From Allopusillimonas ginsengisoli (lineage in GTDB: Bacteria; Pseudomonadota; Gammaproteobacteria; Burkholderiales; Burkholderiaceae_B): a stretch of DNA of 61,977 bases. The translations under genes were made by a program, and so were the position numbers. The notes below the pieces were generated by a model. The model did no database searches and was not told the DNA's origin. It saw nothing but the letters and a program-made list of their open reading frames with translations. The first letter of the stretch is position 1, and the number at the start of each line of letters is the position of its first letter. Location of the stretch: NCBI GenBank assembly GCA_005239165.1, contig RAPG01000018.1, positions 1-61,977 on the forward strand. Direction: 5' to 3'. Shown here one piece after another: positions 1 to 7,345 of the stretch.

Positions 1-350
1 CCTGCACCCACAACAAAGTAGGCTGCCTGGCCATCGGTGGTGAGTACTACGTCGCTGATGTCACCGACTTTTTCGTCAGCTTCGTTGTATACAGCCTTAC
101 CCATAATGGATTTTTTAACACTAATGCCTGAGATGTTCTGCTGTTGTTTGTCCATATCTACCTTTTCATTTTTCATAGGTGCTGTTGGGGCCGCACTTGG
201 AGCCGGCGTGGCCGGCATTGTGGTGGAACCACTGCTGCTGGCGGCTGCCGGATCAGTCTTTTTCATGTCCGCCGTTTTGTCCTGTGCGTATACCGTGGAC
301 GCAAGAACCATTGGCATTGTGCAAGCAGCGATAGCAATAAGCTTTTTCAT
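1..350 (-). CDS. PRC-barrel domain periplasmic protein, copy 1 (3' end outside window)
   Basis: Reading leftward from an ATG at 350, the frame is open to the window edge (about 116 residues seen). It opens with a clear signal peptide (MKKLIAIAACTMPMVLAS, cleavage near VYA-Q), then a Lys/Asp-rich stretch and an Ala/Pro/Ser/Thr-rich linker, then the start of a PRC-barrel (residues from about 75: GKAVYNEADEKVGDISDVV). PRC-barrel proteins of this layout are secreted, stress-associated small proteins of unclear biochemistry. The visible part matches the complete copy at 3845-4330. I count about 18 base differences over 350 but only one amino-acid difference (Met12/Ile), so both copies have been under selection. 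The leader differs by one extra A just upstream of the start codon. Confidence 0.85.
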   Translation of the reverse strand, partial: MKKLIAIAACTMPMVLASTVYAQDKTADMKKTDPAAASSSGSTTMPATPAPSAAPTAPMKNEKVDMDKQQQNISGISVKKSIMGKAVYNEADEKVGDISDVVLTTDGQAAYFVVGA

Positions 351-418
351 AAAAATCTCCTGTGTTAGGACAAAATCTGTCACCTTCAGGCATAGCAAGT
401 ACTGTGCCGGTGCTTGCA
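1..418. repeat. Direct repeat copy 1 (PRC-barrel gene plus leader)
   Basis: Bases 1-418 align with 3981-4397 at roughly 95 percent identity in the same orientation, with one single-base indel just upstream of the start codon. Homology stops abruptly after the motif GCAAGTACTGTGCCGGTGCT. The left end of this copy lies outside the window. The two copies bracket the four-gene operon at 516-3653. Confidence 0.9.
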
Positions 419-465
419 AGTGTGTATTCCAAACACCAAGATTCCAGCAACGGCACAGTACTTGC
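395..465. repeat. 15-bp perfect inverted repeat at repeat boundary
   Basis: GCAAGTACTGTGCCG at 395-409 is exactly complementary to CGGCACAGTACTTGC at 451-465, separated by 41 bases. Only the left arm is present beside the second PRC-barrel copy (about 4374-4388). It sits where homology between the two copies ends, so it may mark a recombination junction. It could also be a structured leader or a regulatory palindrome. Confidence 0.7.
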
Positions 466-515
466 CTTGTCGACAATGAGAGCATTTTGTCGTTGTTTTA
501 TGTAAGCGAGTAGCC

Positions 516-1562
516 ATGCAGAATCGATCTTTGAACCCCTTGTCCACAGATGACTGTGAGTCGTTGCAAAACCTTTTAGATGGGATAGATTCTGATTGGG
601 ATGTCGGGCAGTCGCTTCATTATCTCGTCCATGCCAGCGCGGCAAATTTGCCCTTTCCGGGGGCCGGCCACACTTTGGACAGGTGGCGCTCATTGGCCCG
701 GGTGGGTCGTTATGACCTTAGTCTGGCAAAACTATTTGAAGGCCATACTGACGCCCTCGCAATTCTTCACGAGCTGGGTTCTTCCGAACTGCAGGGCGTC
801 GGACGGGTATGGGGCATTTGGTGTGCAGAGCCGCCGGGCAAGGCAATTAAATTTACGAAGAATGACGAAGACGGTGTCGGTGAGATCCACGGAACCAAAC
901 CTTGGTGCTCCGGTGCACGCCATGTTGATTGGGCATTGATTAGTGCCTGGGACGATGATGGAAACCCTTGCTTGTTGGCCGTGGACCTGAGGCAGCCCGA
1001 AGTGACAGTAACGTCAGAAGGATGGCACGCAGTCGGAATGCAGGCGACCGTCAGTCATGATGTGCAGTTTGATGGGGCACAGGCCCGGCAGGTTGGTCAG
1101 TCAGGAGCGTATGTTGCGCGTCCGGGCTTTTACCACGGAGGGGGAGGTGTTGCTGCCTGCTGGTATGGAGCGGCCGCCGGTATCGTTGAGATTGTGCACG
1201 CGACCCTGCAGGGTCGCGCCGAGGCTGTGCATAGTCTTGCACACTTGGGAGCAATGGACGTTGCATTAGCTCAGGCCGCTTGTTTGCTTCACGCCGCCTC
1301 GCAAGAAATTGACGCTGAGCCTCACCAGAGCAATGAATACGCCGTCAGCCGCGCTCGTTTGGCTGTCGAGGCAGCAGCAGAAACCATCTTGATACGTGCA
1401 GCTCGCGCAGTGGGTGCGGGGCCACTCTGCAAAAACGGGCGGTTTGCCCGCCTTATGGCTGATTTGCCAGTCTTTATACGTCAAAGCCATGCAGAGCGAG
1501 ACCTGGCCTCGCATGGTCTGGCTGCTACCAGACATGAAGGAGAGCAGTTATGGGGCCTATAA
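516..1562 (+). CDS. Acyl-CoA dehydrogenase-like flavoprotein (short)
   Basis: 348 residues, somewhat shorter than the usual 380-400. The fold signals are those of the acyl-CoA dehydrogenase superfamily: an alpha-helical N-terminal third, a central beta domain around residues 100-190 (WGIWCAEPPG, then GTKPWCSGARHVDWALI, equivalent to the GxKxWxTxA FAD-binding region), and a helical C-terminal domain. The usual C-terminal catalytic Glu motif is not evident, so it may oxidise something other than an ordinary acyl-CoA. It is the first gene of a four-gene operon and overlaps the next gene by 13 bases. Its partners are a deacetylase, a methyltransferase and a glycosyltransferase, which argues for a role in making a modified glycan or lipid rather than in beta-oxidation. 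Confidence 0.8.
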   Translation: MQNRSLNPLSTDDCESLQNLLDGIDSDWDVGQSLHYLVHASAANLPFPGAGHTLDRWRSLARVGRYDLSLAKLFEGHTDALAILHELGSSELQGVGRVWGIWCAEPPGKAIKFTKNDEDGVGEIHGTKPWCSGARHVDWALISAWDDDGNPCLLAVDLRQPEVTVTSEGWHAVGMQATVSHDVQFDGAQARQVGQSGAYVARPGFYHGGGGVAACWYGAAAGIVEIVHATLQGRAEAVHSLAHLGAMDVALAQAACLLHAASQEIDAEPHQSNEYAVSRARLAVEAAAETILIRAARAVGAGPLCKNGRFARLMADLPVFIRQSHAERDLASHGLAATRHEGEQLWGL

Positions 1563-2308
1563 ACACACGTCATATTTCTGGATCTGGCACACCGGAGTCA
1601 GCTTGGGGCAAAAGCTTCGCAACCCATCGTGTCCCGCAGTGCACGGTACTCGAGCTTTTGGCAGACAGCAAAGCTGTGCACATTCTCGCTCCTCATCCAG
1701 ATGATGAAATATTGGCATGTGGCGGAATCATTCAACAGCTTGCTCAAATGGATGTGTTTGTGCAGATTGTGGCGGTTACCGACGGCGAGGCTAGCCATCC
1801 AGGGTCGTCCTGCTGGTCACCGCGATTGCTGGCTGGAGCCCGAACTGCTGAGAGTGAGCTTGCGACCCGAATGCTGGCTCCGCAGGCGAACCGAATCCGG
1901 TTGGGGCTTAAGGATGGTCATGTGGCTGCCGAGGAGGAGAGATTGACCGAGAGGCTGGGGGAGCTTGTGGATGAGAATGACGTAATAATTGTTCCCTGGA
2001 GGATGGACGGTCATCCTGACCATGAGGCGGTTGCCCGCGCTGGGTATAAGACATCTCAGCTTCGTCTTTGTCGCCTTCTCGAAGTGCCGATTTGGGGTTG
2101 GCACTGGGCCGATCCGGAAGGTCATGCGTTCCCCTGGCATCGCGCTGTGTCGATCGCCCTTACTCTTGAAGAGCGTCATAAAAAAGAGCAGGCAATAAGG
2201 TTTTTTCGCACACAAATCGAATCCGATCCAGATACCGGCAGAGAAGCTGTTCTACCGCATTTTGCGTTGGAAAGATTTCGACGCCCATTTGAAGTGGTGT
2301 TGCGATGA
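1550..2308 (+). CDS. PIG-L (LmbE) family N-deacetylase
   Basis: 252 residues. The zinc-binding signature PHPDDE is at residues 48-53, and a second metal/catalytic motif GHPDHEA lies near residue 155. PIG-L enzymes remove acetyl groups from N-acetylglucosamine-type sugars attached to lipids or small molecules, usually in the cytoplasm. A strong AAGGAGAG ribosome site at 1538-1545 supports the ATG at 1550, which overlaps the end of the dehydrogenase-like gene. The stop overlaps the methyltransferase start as ATGA, so the genes are translationally coupled. The substrate is unknown; a sugar conjugate built by the downstream glycosyltransferase is a reasonable guess. Confidence 0.9.
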   Translation: MGPINTRHISGSGTPESAWGKSFATHRVPQCTVLELLADSKAVHILAPHPDDEILACGGIIQQLAQMDVFVQIVAVTDGEASHPGSSCWSPRLLAGARTAESELATRMLAPQANRIRLGLKDGHVAAEEERLTERLGELVDENDVIIVPWRMDGHPDHEAVARAGYKTSQLRLCRLLEVPIWGWHWADPEGHAFPWHRAVSIALTLEERHKKEQAIRFFRTQIESDPDTGREAVLPHFALERFRRPFEVVLR

Positions 2309-2889
2309 CCGACTTCGAAGCTATGTATCAGCGAGACGATGATCCATGGTCCGTGCGGCACTCTTGGTATGAACGTCGTAAGCGTGCGGTACTGATGGCG
2401 TCGCTGCCAAGAGCACATTTCGACAAGGTGCTTGAGCTTGGTTGCGGAGTTGGCGAAACGACATACTGTCTTGCATCTATCGGTGGGCACGTCGTTGCGG
2501 TGGATGCCTCAACGACTGCTGCAGCCATCTGCGCGCGCCGCGTAGAGCAAGCAGGGTCCGAAAATGTGAGCGTGCAAGTACTGCAATTACCGGCATGCTG
2601 GCCTGCATCCACAGATAATCCGTTTGATCTGATCGTGGTCTCTGAGCTGGCGTATTACTTTTCAGAGCTTGAGCTGGCTAGCTTCATGGATCAGTGCGTG
2701 ACGTCATTAGCGCCGCAAGGAGTATGGGTAATGTGTCACTATAAGCCAGATTTTCATGACCGTATCGGGAGCACGGATGAAATTCATAATAGCGTGGATA
2801 AGTTGCACGGACTTCAAAAAATTATTTCTCACGATGACGAGCAGTTCAGGCTTGATATTTGGCGACAAGCTGCAGGAGATTGTTCATGA
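2305..2889 (+). CDS. Class I SAM-dependent methyltransferase (NodS-like)
   Basis: 194 residues. The N-terminal DDPW...WYERRK pattern (residues 12-26) is typical of the NodS-like group. The SAM-binding motif ELGCGVG (residues 44-50) and acidic VAVDAS after the second strand follow. NodS N-methylates deacetylated chito-oligosaccharides in rhizobia. A NodS-like enzyme directly after a PIG-L deacetylase therefore suggests deacetylation followed by methylation of an amino sugar, although the substrate here is inference. Both ends overlap neighbours by four bases (ATGA). Confidence 0.85.
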   Translation: MTDFEAMYQRDDDPWSVRHSWYERRKRAVLMASLPRAHFDKVLELGCGVGETTYCLASIGGHVVAVDASTTAAAICARRVEQAGSENVSVQVLQLPACWPASTDNPFDLIVVSELAYYFSELELASFMDQCVTSLAPQGVWVMCHYKPDFHDRIGSTDEIHNSVDKLHGLQKIISHDDEQFRLDIWRQAAGDCS

Positions 2890-3653
2890 TCGGCGTATGT
2901 ATACCGGCACATAATGAAGAAGCCTATATTGATTTATGCCTGGCTTCAGTTATGCGGGCGGCATCCTGTCACGGACTGGCAGGTGAGCCTGTGGAAATTG
3001 TCGTTGTGCTGGATCAATGCTCTGATCTTACGGCAATGCGCGTCGCCGCCTGGAAGGTCAAATGCGTGACGACCTCGTATCGTAACGTGGGAATGGCTCG
3101 CGCTGCAGGTGCAGCGTATCTTATAAATGCGGGTGCACGTTGGCTTGCTTTTACCGACGCCGATACCCAAGTTAGCGAAACATGGTTATTTGACCAAATT
3201 GCGTTGCGCGCCCCTCTGGTTTGCGGCACCGTGGGGGTGCATGATTGGTCGAGCCATGGCGCTTATGCGGGCCTTACAAAGTCGAAGTTTGAATCTGAAT
3301 ATCGCGACATGGATGGTCATCGTCACGTCCACGGGGCCAACTTGGGTGTCAACGCTGTGGTCTACAAACAGTCAGGCGGATTCCATGCGCTAGAGTGTGG
3401 TGAGGATCAATCGCTTGTTGACCGTGTTGAACGATCAGGCATACCTATCGCCTGGACTTCACGCCCGCGCGTGATCACGAGCTCTCGGGCCCACTCTCGC
3501 GTAGAGGGTGGTTTCGCAACGGCGTTGCGAAGCGCGTGGACATGTGATTACGAGTTTGTGAACATTCTGCACGGACATGCCTCACCCGTGTGCAGAGCGA
3601 ACTCAGTACCAGCCGTCATTGATGAAGAGAGCGCCAGCGGGCGTGAAGCCTGA
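2886..3653 (+). CDS. Family 2 glycosyltransferase
   Basis: 255 residues from the ATG that overlaps the methyltransferase stop (ATGA at 2886-2889). An earlier in-frame start at 2859 would overlap 31 bases and is less likely. GT-A hallmarks are IPAHNEE at residues 6-12, VLDQCSDLT (about 41-49), the DAD nucleotide-sugar/metal motif at 91-93, and GEDQSLVDR toward the C-terminus (ED of the base region). No transmembrane segments are visible. It is the last gene of the operon, followed by a terminator hairpin at 3714-3736. It presumably adds a sugar that is trimmed or methylated by the preceding two enzymes. Acceptor unknown. Confidence 0.85.
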   Translation: MIGVCIPAHNEEAYIDLCLASVMRAASCHGLAGEPVEIVVVLDQCSDLTAMRVAAWKVKCVTTSYRNVGMARAAGAAYLINAGARWLAFTDADTQVSETWLFDQIALRAPLVCGTVGVHDWSSHGAYAGLTKSKFESEYRDMDGHRHVHGANLGVNAVVYKQSGGFHALECGEDQSLVDRVERSGIPIAWTSRPRVITSSRAHSRVEGGFATALRSAWTCDYEFVNILHGHASPVCRANSVPAVIDEESASGREA

Positions 3654-3713
3654 CGTCAAATTATTTCGGCACTAGCAGGGCCCAAAGTTTGGGGCAATAG
3701 CTGTCACTACTAT

Positions 3714-3736
3714 CTTCATTTTTAAATGAAGTTTTT
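3714..3736 (+). terminator. Rho-independent terminator of the ACAD/PIG-L/MTase/GT operon
   Basis: CTTCATTT (3714-3721) pairs perfectly with AAATGAAG (3724-3731) around a two-base loop and is followed by TTTTT. It lies about 60 bases after the glycosyltransferase stop. A second, GC-rich hairpin (GCCGCCAACC / GGCTGGCGGC, 3765-3793) follows without a T run. Confidence 0.6.
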
Positions 3737-3844
3737 ATTGAAGTGCCGTGATGTCCAACAGATTGCCGCCAACCTTAGCTGCAGGCTGGCGGCGATCTAT
3801 CTCATGCAGAAGGCGAGCCTCCTACAGTGTGGTGAGTTGAAGGC

Positions 3845-4330
3845 TTACCCTTTAACTTCAACTTTAGGAAGGGCCTTCAGCTGGTCCTTGGTAAACCCGG
3901 GCAATACGAGCTTATCGCCATTTTGCTGAATTTTCTCGTAGGGGATGGCAACGTCATGCTCGCCCATACCCAGAAAACCACCTGCACCCACAACAAAGTA
4001 GGCTGCCTGGCCATCGGTAGTGAGTACTACGTCGCTGATGTCACCGACTTTTTCGTCAGCCTCGTTGTATACAGCCTTGCCCATAATGGATTTTTTAACA
4101 CTGATGCCGGATATGTTCTGCTGTTGTTTGTCCATATCTACCTTTTCATTTTTCATGGGTGCGGTTGGGGCCGCACTTGGAGCCGGTGTAGCTGGCATCG
4201 TGGTGGATCCACTGCTGCTGGCGGCTGCCGGGTCAGTCTTTTTCATGTCCGCCGTTTTGTCCTGTGCGTATACGGTGGACGCAAGAACCATTGGTATTGT
4301 GCAAGCAGCGATAGCAATAAGTTTTTTCAT
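3845..4330 (-). CDS. PRC-barrel domain periplasmic protein, copy 2 (complete)
   Basis: 161 residues from the ATG at 4330, chosen because it opens a signal peptide (MKKLIAIAACTIPMVLAS, then TVYA-Q). An upstream extension of the frame has no such logic. After a low-complexity Pro/Ala/Ser linker (about 34-60), the PRC-barrel occupies residues 78-158, including GFLGMGEHDVAIPYEKI and a Lys-rich end. Proteins of this type are exported and are thought to be structural or sensory; no enzyme activity is implied. It is nearly identical to the partial gene at 1-350. An AGGAGATTTT ribosome site precedes the start. Confidence 0.9.
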   Translation of the reverse strand: MKKLIAIAACTIPMVLASTVYAQDKTADMKKTDPAAASSSGSTTMPATPAPSAAPTAPMKNEKVDMDKQQQNISGISVKKSIMGKAVYNEADEKVGDISDVVLTTDGQAAYFVVGAGGFLGMGEHDVAIPYEKIQQNGDKLVLPGFTKDQLKALPKVEVKG

Positions 4331-4397
4331 AAAATCTCCTGTGTTGGGACAAAATCTGTCACCTTCAGGCTTAGCAAGTACTGTGCCGGTGCTTGCA
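3981..4397. repeat. Direct repeat copy 2 (PRC-barrel gene plus leader)
   Basis: This is the partner of 1-418, in the same orientation and offset by 3980 bases through the coding part. Immediately beyond 4397 the sequence becomes a FitA-type antitoxin fragment, whereas copy 1 continues into an unrelated leader. The two copies therefore sit at different junctions. Confidence 0.9.
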
Positions 4398-4587
4398 GGC
4401 GGCGATGCATGGCCGCTCGATGGAGGATGGAGCACGAGACATACTATGATCGGCCCTTTCTGCTTCGCCGAGGTCTGGTCAATCACTCATCGAGGCTATC
4501 CGCGCGCGCGTCAGCCCTTCGGGTGAGGTTGACTTGGTGCTGGCGCCTAGAGATGCTATCCGTAATCCGCCGCAGTTTGATACATGA
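4396..4587 (+). pseudogene. FitA/VapB-type antitoxin remnant
   Basis: Read in frame from 4396, the fragment gives QAAMHGRSMEDGARDIL, then an in-frame TGA (4447-4449), then a stretch ending SLIEAIRARVSPSG, LVLAPRDAIRNPPQF, and a TGA at 4585-4587. The HGRSMEDEAR-like helix and the C-terminal (L/V)PPREP(M)R-PP-F motif are characteristic of FitA/StbC-type antitoxins. The N-terminal DNA-binding part is missing, and a CGA-to-TGA change is the likely cause of the internal stop. Short sequence and damage limit certainty, but the ATGA overlap with a toxin start supports the call. Confidence 0.55.
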
Positions 4588-4640
4588 TCGTCCACAATAC
4601 GAACGTGTTGTCTGAGCTCTTGCGCCGTTGCCAGCGATAA
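4584..4640 (+). pseudogene. FitB/VapC PIN-domain toxin, 18-residue N-terminal remnant
   Basis: ATG at 4584 overlaps the antitoxin stop (ATGA). The encoded MIVHNTNVLSELLRRCQR is a recognisable start of a FitB/VapC PIN ribonuclease (usually MIVLDTNVLSELLR), then stops at 4638-4640. The first catalytic Asp is replaced by Asn and the rest of the domain is gone, so there is no toxin activity. Confidence 0.55.
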
Positions 4641-4675
4641 CCTTGCAACAGTAACGCCCATACGTTGCGAACCAA

Positions 4676-5647
4676 CTACGCGTGTTTACTTAGCTTTCGC
4701 CCACCATATTCGGCCAGGCTGATCCCCGCCAAAATCATGATCAAAGCCGCCGCATGATAAAAATGAAATGCCTCCCTGAGGATAGTCACCGCCAACAGGG
4801 TTCCCCAGACAGGTAGCAAGTTGATAAACAGGCCGGCCCGGTTAGCGCCGATGAGTTCAACCGCCCGAATATAAAAGACCTGGCCCAGCAAAGAGGGGAA
4901 GATAACGATATAGCTGACGACCGCCCAGCCACGCATATCGGGCAGCATGGTCTCACCCTGAACGGCCTCGACGGCCAGCAAAGGAAGGGACGCCAGCGTA
5001 GCCCCAACGCACAAAGTGAATATCAGGCTCGTCCAGTGCATCTGAGGTTTACTGCGTAGTGCCGCCGTATAGACACCGTACGAAATGATGGCGACCAGCA
5101 TGAGGGCATCGCCAACATTGACGTCCAGCGCAATCAGATTGGCCAGATCGCCCCGCATGGCGATGATGATTACGCCTATGAAAGAGAATGCAAAACCGAC
5201 TGCTTGCTCTACACCTATACGGCTGGAAAATAAAATGAAACTCGCCGCGAATACGAAAAGCGGCATGCCCCCCTGCAGAATGCTGGAATTGATGGCGGTG
5301 GTGTAGATAAGTGCGTAATAAAGCGCGACGCTAAAGACGGTAAAACCAAGAGCTCCCAACAACAGCAGATAGCGTAATCGTGACCGGATCACCTGCCAGT
5401 CTGTGGCAATCTGCCCCCGCTTGAACACATATAGCACCACCATTACGCTCGCCCACCGCGCCGTAACAAGAACCATGGGCGAGGCGTGGCCGACCGCCAA
5501 CTTGCCGGCAATCGAATTACCCGCCCAGAAGAGTGTGGTCAAAGCAAGAAGCGCGTAGGCTTTATAAATGATAATTTCTCCGCACCGGAGCCTGGGCGGG
5601 CCACCCAAGCCTTTTCCCCGATTAGTGCCGACAATATAACGCGCCAA
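4676..5647 (-). CDS. DMT-superfamily EamA transporter
   Basis: About 10 hydrophobic segments in two EamA repeats, starting with YALLALTTLFWAGNSIAGKL and ending near a short basic tail (YGGRKLSKHA). EamA proteins are inner-membrane exporters of amino acids or other metabolites; the substrate cannot be told. The start is unresolved. The frame runs to a TTG at 5647, but the first 24 residues are polar and unusual, and a GGAG site lies just upstream of three consecutive Ile codons (5575-5567). That would imply a rare ATT start, or a start lost by a small indel. No operon partner. Confidence 0.8.
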   Translation of the reverse strand: MARYIVGTNRGKGLGGPPRLRCGEIIIYKAYALLALTTLFWAGNSIAGKLAVGHASPMVLVTARWASVMVVLYVFKRGQIATDWQVIRSRLRYLLLLGALGFTVFSVALYYALIYTTAINSSILQGGMPLFVFAASFILFSSRIGVEQAVGFAFSFIGVIIIAMRGDLANLIALDVNVGDALMLVAIISYGVYTAALRSKPQMHWTSLIFTLCVGATLASLPLLAVEAVQGETMLPDMRGWAVVSYIVIFPSLLGQVFYIRAVELIGANRAGLFINLLPVWGTLLAVTILREAFHFYHAAALIMILAGISLAEYGGRKLSKHA

Positions 5648-5846
5648 TCTTGTCCGGGTCAGTGTGTACGGTCGCAGGTTTCCATTAAAACCGACACATC
5701 ACCCTCAGCTGTACTGTTGTGATCTCTCTCTCGACCCTCGCGTCTTCTGTGGGGATGCTGCGCAGGACGAAGAAGGGATGGCCTCCGCAAAGTAAAAGAG
5801 GACATCGGCTTTACTGTATAGTCGATGCGAATTTATACGGGAATGG

Positions 5847-6275
5847 ATGATTAATATGAGCGCCACGGAAAATGATGGGCATATGATGGACAACCCTCTT
5901 CTACAAGAATTGGGAATACGGCTCGCGCATTGGAAGGAAAAAGAGTGCCGATTTATCCTGGATATTGACGCACGACACCTTAATCGTCAGAGGAACCTGC
6001 AGGGGGGTGTTGTTGCCACATTGCTGGACGCTGCCTGCGGGTACGCCGGCCTTTACGCTGCACCCAGTGAAACAGAACAGCATGCGGCAACGATTACTTT
6101 GACTATAAATTACATCGGCAAAGTACGCGAAGGCCGCGTCCAAGCCATAGGCAAATTGATCGGGGCAGGGCGAAAGATTTATTTTTCTTCCGCAGAGTTG
6201 CAAAATGAAGATGGTAAGGTTATTGCAACCGCACAAGGCTCATTCAAGCGGGCAACATTTGCTGCAGAGGCCTGA
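5847..6275 (+). CDS. PaaI-family hotdog acyl-CoA thioesterase
   Basis: 142 residues. The hotdog signature is visible: HLNRQRNLQGGVVATLLDAACGYAG (about 45-70, with the HGG/QGG-type helix start and the acidic residue in LLDAA), then TITLTINYIGKVREG and a closing AQGSFKR strand. PaaI-like thioesterases hydrolyse aryl- or acyl-CoA esters in the cytoplasm. The start could equally be the ATG at 5856. Its stop lies two bases from that of the convergent DnaJ-like gene. Confidence 0.85.
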   Translation: MINMSATENDGHMMDNPLLQELGIRLAHWKEKECRFILDIDARHLNRQRNLQGGVVATLLDAACGYAGLYAAPSETEQHAATITLTINYIGKVREGRVQAIGKLIGAGRKIYFSSAELQNEDGKVIATAQGSFKRATFAAEA

Positions 6276-6277
6276 TG

Positions 6278-7345
6278 CTACAGAAGCATTTCATAATGCA
6301 GTTCCAGGTAAGGCTTAAGCTTTTTCAGGCTGGTAGTCTCTTCTAGCAAGGCTTGCAAGGCGGTGGTTTGGGTCTGGGTTTCTTTCAAATGCCTGTTAAT
6401 AGCGCGTTGTGTCGCCGCAGGCGTCGCCTTGTGAAACCGTCGATATAAAGCGCCGGTTATTGGGTCTTCGTGCAGAATGCGTTCTTTCTCATCGCATAGA
6501 TGCCGATATTGTCGTTCAAGTAATTGAGTGGCACCATCAAGATCCTCTCCCAGTTCTTGTAATGGCGACTGGCCTACATACTCGAGGTAAAACGAAAAGA
6601 TGCGTGGGATGTCATTGGTGTTTCGAGCCTGAATCAGTTCGCCCATCAAGCGGTTCTTATTCTGGCGTTCCGTTTCATCAGGCTCTTTGTCCGGATGCAA
6701 AATACCAGCGACTTTGCGAAACAGCTTATTCATTGAAGAAGACTTCATAAGGCGTTTCAGTGCCAAGCTTTCATCATAGCGCTGCTGATCATGAGCCCGC
6801 TCGCGCTCGAAGTATGCCCCGTCGGCATCCGCCCCATCCGCGTTTTGCCCCGAGCCGCCTTTCGCGCCGGCTTCCTCAAACTGGGCAAACAATTCCTCAA
6901 ACAGCTCCTCGCTAAGGAAATCTTCTTCGTCGCCGGGGTCTGCAGCATATTCCGAATCGGGATAGGTGACAGCCAACGCATCTTCCAGACCCTGATGAAT
7001 GGGCTCCATGTTCAGATGTGAGCCAAAAGGGTTGTTTTGCATAATCTGCAGATATTGACCCACCCATTCCAGCAGCGTTTCGCGTTGCCACCGCGCCAGA
7101 GACTTTCTGCTGAAAAAAGAAAGCAGATGAAGACAGAGGCCGTACATGACGTCCATGTAAGCCTTTTCCTTGTCCTGAATGCATGCGCGTGTAGCCTGGA
7201 CAAATGCTTGGGCATCCTCACGGAACCCATCATTTTCCTGTTGCTGGTTGGCCACCCGCTGCCAGGCCTGATCAAAACGCTTCTCTTGGGGAGACTGTGC
7301 TGTTTTGCTTGCCTGCGCAGTGGCGTTAGTAGTGGTTACTTTCAT
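6278..7345 (-). CDS. DnaJ-like (J-domain) protein
   Basis: 355 residues, mostly helical and charged, with no signal peptide. A J-domain-like segment lies in the C-terminal half (LFRKVAGILHPDKEPDE, HPD at about residue 218), where HPD is the DnaK-stimulating tripeptide. The N-terminal 200 residues have no family I recognise; they include an acidic stretch (DPGDEEDFLSEELFEELF) and a Gly/Asp/Ala-rich linker. The ATG at 7345 abuts the stop of the upstream LysR gene with no gap, so they are probably cotranscribed. Likely a specialised co-chaperone; client unknown. Confidence 0.65.
   Translation of the reverse strand: MKVTTTNATAQASKTAQSPQEKRFDQAWQRVANQQQENDGFREDAQAFVQATRACIQDKEKAYMDVMYGLCLHLLSFFSRKSLARWQRETLLEWVGQYLQIMQNNPFGSHLNMEPIHQGLEDALAVTYPDSEYAADPGDEEDFLSEELFEELFAQFEEAGAKGGSGQNADGADADGAYFERERAHDQQRYDESLALKRLMKSSSMNKLFRKVAGILHPDKEPDETERQNKNRLMGELIQARNTNDIPRIFSFYLEYVGQSPLQELGEDLDGATQLLERQYRHLCDEKERILHEDPITGALYRRFHKATPAATQRAINRHLKETQTQTTALQALLEETTSLKKLKPYLELHYEMLL

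Noticed and set aside
253..693. Minus-strand 146-codon frame across the leader of copy 1
   Set aside because: Its end is the PRC-barrel gene in the wrong frame, caused by one extra A before the start codon; it also overlaps the real plus-strand dehydrogenase-like gene.
3765..3793. GC-rich hairpin as a second terminator
   Set aside because: No T run follows on either strand, so it is noted only with the terminator at 3714.
4331..4486. Upstream extension of the PRC-barrel copy 2 reading frame
   Set aside because: The frame stays open by chance. The signal peptide starts at 4330 with an AGGAG site, and the extension overlaps the antitoxin relic on the other strand.
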